The notes beneath the pieces were generated by a model. It was not told the origin of the DNA and did not search any database. It saw only the letters and a program-made list of their open reading frames with translations. From an uncultured Collinsella sp. (GTDB taxonomy: Bacteria > Actinomycetota > Coriobacteriia > Coriobacteriales > Coriobacteriaceae): 64,000 bases of DNA. Location: assembly GCA_934654775.1 (NCBI GenBank), contig CAKUGR010000010.1, positions 1-64,000 on the forward strand, in the 5' to 3' direction. Below are positions 63,240-64,000 of this stretch, piece by piece. Positions within the stretch are counted from its first letter, which is position 1; each line of letters begins with the position of its first letter. The position numbers and the translations under genes are program-made.

Positions 63240-63743
63240 CTAGCCTTGATACGAGGACGCCTTCGGAGGCGTCTTGCCCTTCAGGACCTTATGGTAGTAA
63301 TCGTAGGTGAGCGGCGTCTCGTCACTCAAGCGCTCGGCATCCTCGACCTCGCCGATAAACAGTAGATGCGTGCCAACATCCACAGTGTCGATCAAATGGC
63401 AGCTAAACAGGGCCGCCGCGTGCTCGGGCACATAGGGCATGCCCAGAGCCGTCTTGCGGGTCTCGTATTTGGCAAACTTGTCATAATCGCTGCTGGTGCG
63501 AAAGCCAAAGTTACCGATGTAGAGCATGTCGGCGGTCTGATCGATCACGGTCAGCGCGAACGCTTTGGCCGATACGATGACGCCCGAGGTGACGTTGTCC
63601 TTGTTCACGGCAACCGAAATGCGCGGCGGCATGGACGTCACCTGCACCGCAGTGTTGATGACGCAGCCGGCGCGCAGCCCGTATGCCGCGGCGCTCACCA
63701 CGTACAGACCGCTCGGCATGGTAAAGAACGCAGTTTTGTCCAT
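63240..63743 (-). CDS. Flavin reductase-like FMN-binding protein (167 aa)
   Basis: The split-barrel flavin reductase fold is suggested by AFFTMPSGLYVVSA, GCVINTAVQVTSMPPRISVAVN and the later FSCHLIDTVDVGTHLLFIGEV. In anaerobes such domains are joined to rubredoxins in high-molecular-weight rubredoxin, which reduces rubredoxin from NADH. Here the two are separate neighbours, so a NADH-flavin-rubredoxin chain for oxygen or NO defence is plausible. ATG 63743 follows AGGGGAG at 8 bases; the longer upstream frame overlaps repeats. Confidence 0.85.
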   Translation of the reverse strand: MDKTAFFTMPSGLYVVSAAAYGLRAGCVINTAVQVTSMPPRISVAVNKDNVTSGVIVSAKAFALTVIDQTADMLYIGNFGFRTSSDYDKFAKYETRKTALGMPYVPEHAAALFSCHLIDTVDVGTHLLFIGEVEDAERLSDETPLTYDYYHKVLKGKTPPKASSYQG

Positions 63744-63794
63744 AACGACCACTCCCCTAACCCGGGTTGGAACCTCATGGATGTATGTACCCAC

Positions 63795-63827
63795 AAAAAA
63801 GGCGGCGCCCATAACGGATGCCGCCTT
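63795..63827 (-). terminator. Terminator of the gene at the right edge
   Basis: AAAGGCGGC and GCCGCCTTT pair around a GC-containing loop, followed by TTTTTTG on the minus strand. It separates the edge gene from the flavin reductase gene. Confidence 0.75.
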
Positions 63828-63870
63828 TGAGACATATGTGTCAGAACAGTAAGCAAGATGAGACGCCCAC

Positions 63871-63938
63871 AGTTGCGGTGAAATAAGGACTGAATAGCCC
63901 CTCAAACAGGCAAAACAGTCCGTATTCCACCGCAACTT
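63871..63938. repeat. Family B inverted repeat, copy 4
   Basis: AGTTGCGGTGAAATAAGGAC faces CAGTCCGTATTCCACCGCAA in a 68-bp unit. Its centre and right arm are very close to copy 1. Confidence 0.8.
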
Positions 63939-63949
63939 ATACAGAGCGC

Positions 63950-64000
63950 CTAGCGATTGCGCTCCTTGAGGGCGCGGTCAATCTCGCGTTGGACATCGCG
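63950..64000 (-). CDS. C-terminal end of a gene cut by the window edge
   Basis: Sixteen codons and a TAG stop are visible, encoding RDVQREIDRALKERNR. The reading frame is open to the edge and is followed by a family B repeat and a terminator. The end is charged and helical; I cannot name the protein. Confidence 0.55.
   Translation of the reverse strand, partial: RDVQREIDRALKERNR

Noticed and set aside
1..64000. tRNA, rRNA, prophage or insertion-sequence genes
   Set aside because: No cloverleaf, rRNA segment, integrase, structural phage gene or transposase reading frame was recognised in any part of the window.

Overview
The window looks like a chromosomal segment of a Collinsella-type coriobacterium (Actinomycetota). 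The evidence is high GC, fermentative genes ([FeFe] hydrogenase, PTS with a phospho-alpha-glucosidase, glutamate synthase), GTG and ATG starts behind strong AGGAGG-like ribosome sites, and many zinc-ribbon, FHA and Ser/Thr-kinase genes. No rRNA, tRNA, cas genes, phage genes or transposase genes were seen. The genus is an inference from gene content and not a match to a reference.

Layout. 1-540: a RelB/DinJ-like antitoxin without a visible toxin. 543-6612 (minus): one operon with a NuoF-like/GltD-like flavoprotein, an [FeFe] hydrogenase, a lipoprotein substrate-binding protein and a fused permease-ATPase ABC protein. 6869-11356 (minus): an alpha-glucoside PTS operon (EIIA, BglG-type antiterminator, EIICB, GH4 phospho-glucosidase) with an antiterminator/terminator-like leader. 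11758-15142: an EFR1-type flavodoxin-ferredoxin and an RGG-tailed DEAD-box helicase.

15693-44286 is a 28.6-kb island: eight zinc-ribbon proteins (one of which also carries an FHA domain), three further FHA proteins, four Hanks-type kinases, one PP2C phosphatase, a 1365-residue surface protein and a membrane protein with nine exact 14-residue threonine repeats. Seven exact copies of the palindrome GTTGCGCAAC lie 60-105 bp upstream of genes of this island and nowhere else that I saw, which suggests one regulon. Several proteins carry repeated T-x-x-L type threonines in acidic surroundings, plausible phospho-sites for the kinases and docking sites for the FHA domains.

44694-48422: copper module (CopA, a metallochaperone-like protein, CsoR) and a small membrane zinc-ribbon protein. 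48514-52269: an amidohydrolase, a DUF559/AbiEi-like protein and an unknown protein. 52624-58796: gltD and gltB. 59194-62619: polyferredoxin membrane protein, gpmA and mntH. 63007-63743: a short rubredoxin and a flavin reductase. A gene fragment runs off the right edge.

The intergenic spaces hold several dispersed repeat families. The most striking (family A) is an array of a 15-bp element that alternates orientation about every 40 bp, giving 55-bp hairpin units on an 80-bp period. It occurs at eight places, two or three units each, always between transcription units. Families B, C and D are REPIN-like inverted pairs.
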